DNA from: a bacterium
Lineage (GTDB): Bacteria; Cyanobacteriota; Vampirovibrionia; Obscuribacterales; Obscuribacteraceae
Length of the DNA: 64,000 nt
Reading direction: 5' to 3'
NCBI GenBank assembly: GCA_018062085.1
Contig: JAGOSY010000017.1
Span: 62,001 to 126,000 of the forward strand
Shown piece by piece: positions 59,993 to 64,000 of this stretch. The position numbers and the translations under genes are program-made. How positions within the stretch are numbered: the stretch's first letter is position 1; every line of letters starts with the position of its first letter. The notes beneath the pieces were generated by a model. The model did no database searches. It saw only the letters and a list, made by a program, of their open reading frames with translations, and was not told the origin of the DNA.

Positions 59993-60712
59993 CTAGCCTT
60001 CCTTGACGTCCATTCCCAAGAGTGTAGCGAAGTGTCGGCCCAGCATTGCCGCTTGGTCTGAATCAATTATGGCTCCTTTTAGATCAGCTGGATGAGCTTT
60101 GATTCCCATGATATTTGATGAGCGGAAGTCGGCTCCTGTCAATTTAGCTTCGTAGAACTCTGCCTCTTGTAGATCGCAGTCTTTGAATATTGCGCCCTCT
60201 AAATTGCAGTAGCGAAAATCGGCGCCACGAAGATGGCAGCCTTGAAATATGACACGTTTAAAGACGCTGTCGTGGAAGTGAACCAGTTCTCCTGTGCAGC
60301 TCTGCATCAGTAAGTCACCGATGTCAGCGTCTGTGATATGCAAGCCTGTGATTTTGCAATCAATCATTTCAACGCGAGTAAATTTGCTGTCTTGAAACTC
60401 AGAGTTTGACAAATCGCAGGTTTCGAAGCGAATGTCTACTAGTTTCGACTTGGCAAGATTTAGTGCTGAGCAGCGCACCAGCTTAAACAAGCTTCGTTCA
60501 ATGGTAACGCGCTCATATGATTGGCCGATCAGGCTCTGTCCGTTTAAGATAAAGTCACCGTATTCGGTATCGTTAGCTAATTCAAGGCTGCTGAGTGGGG
60601 CGGTGGTTTTTGCCGGAATTGCCGGTGGTTTAACCGTGACTTTACTAGTCACTTTGTTAGTCTCTTTACTAATCGCTTTATTTGTTTTGGAATTAGTTTT
60701 GCTCGAATCCAT
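59993..60712 (-). CDS. pentapeptide-repeat protein
   Basis: 239 residues from ATG 60712; a TTG at 60772 would add 20 residues without a ribosome site. A Lys/Thr/Asn-rich N-terminus with repeated NK-x-TSK-x-T precedes right-handed beta-helix repeats from about 85 to 225 (A-D/N-L/F-x-x pattern: SALNLAKSKLVDIRF, GCHLRGADFRYCNLEGAIF, DCDLQEAEFYEAKLTGADF). Some such proteins mimic DNA; most have unknown roles. Divergent from a secreted protein gene. Confidence 0.75.
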   Translation of the reverse strand: MDSSKTNSKTNKAISKETNKVTSKVTVKPPAIPAKTTAPLSSLELANDTEYGDFILNGQSLIGQSYERVTIERSLFKLVRCSALNLAKSKLVDIRFETCDLSNSEFQDSKFTRVEMIDCKITGLHITDADIGDLLMQSCTGELVHFHDSVFKRVIFQGCHLRGADFRYCNLEGAIFKDCDLQEAEFYEAKLTGADFRSSNIMGIKAHPADLKGAIIDSDQAAMLGRHFATLLGMDVKEG

Positions 60713-60782
60713 TGTCGTATCCGTATGTGCTGTGCTTAATTGTTTTACCTGAATCGACCAATGTTTTGACAATAAGGATACA

Positions 60783-61394
60783 TTGGTCGGTCTAAGATGT
60801 TCTCATGTAAACGGCTTACGCGCAGGAACAAATTTGAAATTGCTTCAAGTTTTCTTTGCAGTATTCATGGCAATTACCTCTTCAGGACCTCTAGCGCTTC
60901 AATGCCGTGCTGACAATCCACCGATACCTGAAATGAGTCAGCAACAGAAAGACCGGATAACAAAGTTGTTAGAAGATATGCATCGCGCTCATATTGTCGC
61001 TAATACTCCACCTGGGGAACTTTTCGATAAGTATTTGCAACGAGATCTCGATTCTTGTTTTACAGAGAGATTGGGTCGGAAAGTTCGAACTACTTATGAA
61101 CTCTTGCAGAAGGATGCTATTCAAGTTGGTGTCGGCTATCCCTATTACTATATCTGGGTCAAGATTTTTGATGACAAGAGTGGTGAACTGCTCGATCAAG
61201 GAATGACCAGCGCCAAAGCAATGGATCAGAAAGACTTTGGCATAGGAAGTAAGCTCAATCACGCCGAAGAAATTATGAAAAATCCAGGGTTTCCTGATTT
61301 TTTTCCTGACAGCCTGTGTCTTGCTATTTTGAGTCGTGCCGCTGTTGTTCAGGCTGCTAATAATGTCAGTAAGGCTCTGCATATGAGTAAGTAA
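60783..61394 (+). CDS. secreted protein of unknown function
   Basis: 203 residues from TTG 60783; the start is uncertain and a later one near 60837-60867 would give a standard signal peptide (LLQVFFAVFMAITSSGPLALQCRA). The mature part is alpha/beta with GVGYPYYYIWVKIFDDKSG near the centre. No family recognised. Precedes the tryptophanase gene by 204 bases. Confidence 0.5.
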   Translation: MVGLRCSHVNGLRAGTNLKLLQVFFAVFMAITSSGPLALQCRADNPPIPEMSQQQKDRITKLLEDMHRAHIVANTPPGELFDKYLQRDLDSCFTERLGRKVRTTYELLQKDAIQVGVGYPYYYIWVKIFDDKSGELLDQGMTSAKAMDQKDFGIGSKLNHAEEIMKNPGFPDFFPDSLCLAILSRAAVVQAANNVSKALHMSK

Positions 61395-61495
61395 GGCGCG
61401 CTACTGGTTACCTTTTTGAATCCACCTTAGGATCTCGCGCAATCCGCCTAGAGGATGATAGAGCCGCAGCGTTAGCTTGCTACTATAAATACATC

Positions 61496-61557
61496 AAAGA
61501 CGCCCACCCCAAGCATGATCCTCTTAAGGATTTGAATTTCGGAGAATGGGCGTCTTT
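61496..61557 (+). terminator. leader hairpin before tryptophanase
   Basis: A perfect 11-bp stem AAAGACGCCCA (61496-61506)/TGGGCGTCTTT (61547-61557) encloses a 40-base loop that itself contains ATCCT/AGGAT (61518-61531). CCTTTT follows. It can act as terminator for the upstream gene or as an attenuator for the tryptophanase gene 42 bases downstream. Confidence 0.65.
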
Positions 61558-61598
61558 CCTTTTGGGGTGTTTTTATCTCTTACATCTGGGGTTTTGCC

Positions 61599-63014
61599 TT
61601 GAAAACAATCATTGAGCCTTTTCGCACTAAAGTAGTGGAAGCGATTAAGTTTACGACCCGCTCAGAGCGAGAAGAGATACTCAAGAAGGCCGGATACAAC
61701 CTGTTTCAAATCAGAGCTGAAGATGTAATGGTTGACTTCCTCACCGATAGTGGCACCTCTGCCATGTCTAGTGAACAGTGGGCTGCGCTTATGCGCGGTG
61801 ACGAATCATATGCTGGCTGTTCCAGCTATTTTCGCTTTGAAGAGGCTGTGCAAGAAATCTTCGGCTTCCCCATAGTCATTCCCGTGCACCAGGGTAGAGC
61901 GGCCGAGCGACTGCTTTTTGGTGAGCTGGTAAAAGCAAATCACATAGTGCCCAGCAATACCCATTTTGATACAACCAGAGCCAATATCGAGTTTCTCGGT
62001 GGTGAGGCAATTGATTTGCCCTGCCAGGAAGCGAAGGACTTTTCCTCGACTTTTCCGTTCAAAGGAAATATGGATATTGAGGCGCTTAAGGCGCTGCTTA
62101 AAACAAAAGGTGAATCAATTCCCTTTATCATGGTTACGGTTACCAATAATGCCGTTGGCGGTCAGCCGGTTTCGCTCGAGAATGTGAGAGAAATCAGTCA
62201 GCTGGCCAAACAGTTCGGCAAGCCTCTCTTTGTTGATGCTGCTCGGTTCTCCGAGAATGCTTATCTGATCAAGCTGAGAGAGCCTGCCTACGGTGATAAG
62301 TCTATCGGCTATATTGCGCGCGAGATGTTTGCTCTGGCTGATGGTTGCATGATGTCGGCCAAGAAAGACGGTCTGGCGAATATGGGCGGCTTCATCGCTT
62401 TGAAAGATGAGGCACTGGCAAATTCTGTTAGAAACAGGCTGATTATTACAGAAGGCTTTTCTACCTATGGCGGCTTGAATGGCCGTGATTTGGAGACAAT
62501 TGCTGTTGGTCTGCATGAAGCGATGGATGAGGATTATCTCTGCTATCGCCTCGCTGCGGCGAAGTATCTAGCCAGCGGTTTGAGTGATGGCGGAATTCCT
62601 GTGGTCGAGCCGTCTGGTATGCACGCAGTTTATATTGACGCCAAGAAAATGCTGCCGCATATTGAGCCGCGTTATCTACCGGGGCAGAGACTGGTCTGTG
62701 AGCTTTATTTGGAGTGCGGGCTGCGCTCATGTGAGATTGGCACTGCCATGTTTGGTCACACCAAATCAGATGGCAGCCAGGAGCCAGCTAGGCAAGAGTT
62801 GGTGCGGCTAGCCTTGCCTCGTAGAGTTTACGGTCAGAGTCACTATGACTATGTGATTGAAGCCTGTCAGCTAGTGCAGGAGCGTAGTCAGTCGCTGGTT
62901 GGCATGACCATTGTCAGTGAGCCACCTTTGCTCAGGCATTTTACCGCCAGCTTCGCGCCATTGCAGGCGGCCCAGTGTAAGCCTTTGGAGATTGCTGGGG
63001 TAAGTCAAAAGTAG
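61599..63014 (+). CDS. tnaA: tryptophanase (tryptophan indole-lyase)
   Basis: 471 residues from TTG 61599. Fold type I PLP enzyme: LTDSGTSAMS, PVHQGRAAERLLFG, THFDTTRANIEF, FVDAARFSENAYLI and the PLP-lysine region MMSAKKDGLANMGG (K256). In the C-terminal specificity region it reads YLECGLRSCEIGT; the Ile where tyrosine phenol-lyases have Arg (ERG) favours tryptophanase. It splits tryptophan into indole, pyruvate and ammonia. A structured leader precedes it. Confidence 0.85.
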   Translation: MKTIIEPFRTKVVEAIKFTTRSEREEILKKAGYNLFQIRAEDVMVDFLTDSGTSAMSSEQWAALMRGDESYAGCSSYFRFEEAVQEIFGFPIVIPVHQGRAAERLLFGELVKANHIVPSNTHFDTTRANIEFLGGEAIDLPCQEAKDFSSTFPFKGNMDIEALKALLKTKGESIPFIMVTVTNNAVGGQPVSLENVREISQLAKQFGKPLFVDAARFSENAYLIKLREPAYGDKSIGYIAREMFALADGCMMSAKKDGLANMGGFIALKDEALANSVRNRLIITEGFSTYGGLNGRDLETIAVGLHEAMDEDYLCYRLAAAKYLASGLSDGGIPVVEPSGMHAVYIDAKKMLPHIEPRYLPGQRLVCELYLECGLRSCEIGTAMFGHTKSDGSQEPARQELVRLALPRRVYGQSHYDYVIEACQLVQERSQSLVGMTIVSEPPLLRHFTASFAPLQAAQCKPLEIAGVSQK

Positions 63015-64000
63015 AGGCGTTTCAGGCTTGTTGAAATTTGACAGCTTGGAGGCGGTGCTGAAAACGAAGTTTCCCATTGAGTGAACAGTTGATCAAGACG
63101 ACTCATCGGTGGCTCTTGGGCGATAGTGGAGCGGTAAGGCAAAGGGAATGCTCCAGGGCCTAATATTGCGGTCGAAGTCGAGAGGATATTGGCCACCCTT
63201 AGGGTGTTTAAAGAGCGCGAGGTGAATATTGAGAAGGCCCTTAATGTCATGCAGAGGCGCTCGTGACGAGCGAAGCAAAGAAGCTTGTAGATTTAGACAA
63301 AGTAGCAAAGGGTCTCATTTGAAACGAAGAAAGCGATGTCTAAAGCTTGTAGCATCTTATTATCACTAATTTATTATGAAGCGTTGTTATTATTTCCAGC
63401 GTAATTAGCCTGCGAGATTCTACTAAGTAGCTATTTAGTAAATACCAAAGAGAAGGGGCTGTGAGAGCCAGCTTTGTAAAGAGAAAGTAGCATTTGACTT
63501 TCTCTTCTGGGCTAAAGTGGCTCGTAGTCACAGTTTTTATTTATTTCTTCCGATTTTATAAATAAACCAAAAAGTTGTATAAGTAATGTAAAGTAGGCGT
63601 CTCTTGAAAACGGGGGGTAGCTTGAGGCCCTGAATATTGCTTGCATAGAGGTCTTGAGCGTGGGCTTGGGTTTTGGAGCGATTTTAACTTTTATATACTA
63701 CCTCAAAGTTATGTAAGTAAAGAGTTGAAGTAAAGCATCGCAGATGGTGCTTAGCGCGAGGTTTTTTTGTTTGTTTTCTTCATTTTGTTCGTATATTTTG
63801 AATTCAACCGCGTTTAAAAGCATCGAGATTTCGTTTTTCTAAATGTGCAAAAAGGCTGATTTAGACTGGTTTTTGTTGTTTGCTTTTATAAGTTTTTGTG
63901 TCATCGGCAGTCGAGTGAAAACTGAGCAGACTTTTATTTGGTGCCAATTTTTTTGCGCTAGCTAGCAGGAATATTAGTGTCCTTAAATAAGCGAGTAAAT
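63015..64000. other. AT-rich intergenic, no gene supported
   Basis: Nearly 1 kb after the tryptophanase gene. At about 63140-63263 one plus-strand frame reads like protein (NIAVEVERILATLRVFKERE, then NVMQRRS and a stop) but has an upstream stop and no start or ribosome site, so it may be a gene remnant. From 63340 the sequence is strongly AT-rich with short T and A runs and no usable frame. No tRNA or terminator could be made out. Confidence 0.5.

Noticed and set aside
1..64000. CRISPR arrays, tRNA, rRNA, transposases, phage genes, riboswitches
   Set aside because: Looked for by eye on both strands; nothing with convincing structure or motif was seen. A covariance-model scan would be needed to exclude small RNAs.

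Overview
The window looks like chromosomal DNA of a non-photosynthetic member of the Cyanobacteria/Melainabacteria lineage, most likely an Obscuribacter-like organism. This is inference from moderate GC, a DUF2103 protein typical of cyanobacteria, LysM proteins, 2CSK-type sensor kinases, an SCP/CAP protein, a VIT/VWA exosortase substrate, glycogen and trehalose genes and a tryptophanase. No photosynthesis genes, rRNA, tRNA, CRISPR array, transposase or phage module was seen.

Region 1-9.4 kb is the accessory-looking part. It opens with the 5' end of a LysM-like, pretoxin-like protein on the minus strand (running off the window), missed by a simple start-to-stop search because it has no stop here. 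Next comes what I consider the best find: a 19-codon leader peptide with six Tyr codons in eight, followed by an intrinsic terminator and then a haem-oxygenase-fold metal oxidase with all six metal ligands, which has the layout of a tyrosine-sensing attenuator. After that lie a secreted protein, a decayed beta-lactamase fragment, a frameshifted DUF3592 gene, an intact class A beta-lactamase with an odd membrane N-terminus, a BrnT/BrnA toxin-antitoxin pair, a secreted caspase-like protein and a CAP-domain protein. Gene-end remnants of brnA and of the CAP gene show local duplication and decay.

Region 9.4-29.6 kb holds a VOC protein, a fatty acid hydroxylase, membrane proteins, a SulP transporter, an M20 amidohydrolase, and three separate 12-bp tandem arrays within 700 bp, two of them sitting on stop codons. 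An all-minus operon follows (membrane protein, single-domain ClpB-like AAA+ ATPase, beta-carbonic anhydrase, isochorismatase-like hydrolase, HAD protein), then a GH133 debranching enzyme, a TPR/J-domain protein and a LysM protein.

Region 29.6-44 kb holds a UvrA2-type ATPase lacking the UvrB-binding domain, transporters (ArsP-like permease, Na/Ca antiporter), a lipoprotein, and two paralogous OmpR/2CSK two-component systems on either side of a DUF389 membrane protein.

Region 42.8-48.5 kb is a storage/compatible-solute cluster: trehalose-phosphate synthase (GT20) diverging from a debranching enzyme, a GT4 glycosyltransferase and trehalose-phosphate phosphatase. Three near-identical 15-bp operator-like sites lie between the divergent genes. 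Region 49.4-54.2 kb is an exosortase encoded directly after its apparent dedicated substrate, a VIT/VWA membrane protein with a PEP-CTERM-like tail.

Region 54-63 kb contains an SPFH protein, a DUF218 protein, a stand-alone MshEN/GspE-N repeat protein, TPR, pentapeptide and secreted proteins, and a tryptophanase preceded by a leader hairpin. The last kilobase is AT-rich and has no gene I can support. All structural and regulatory calls were made by eye; none was folded or searched by computer.
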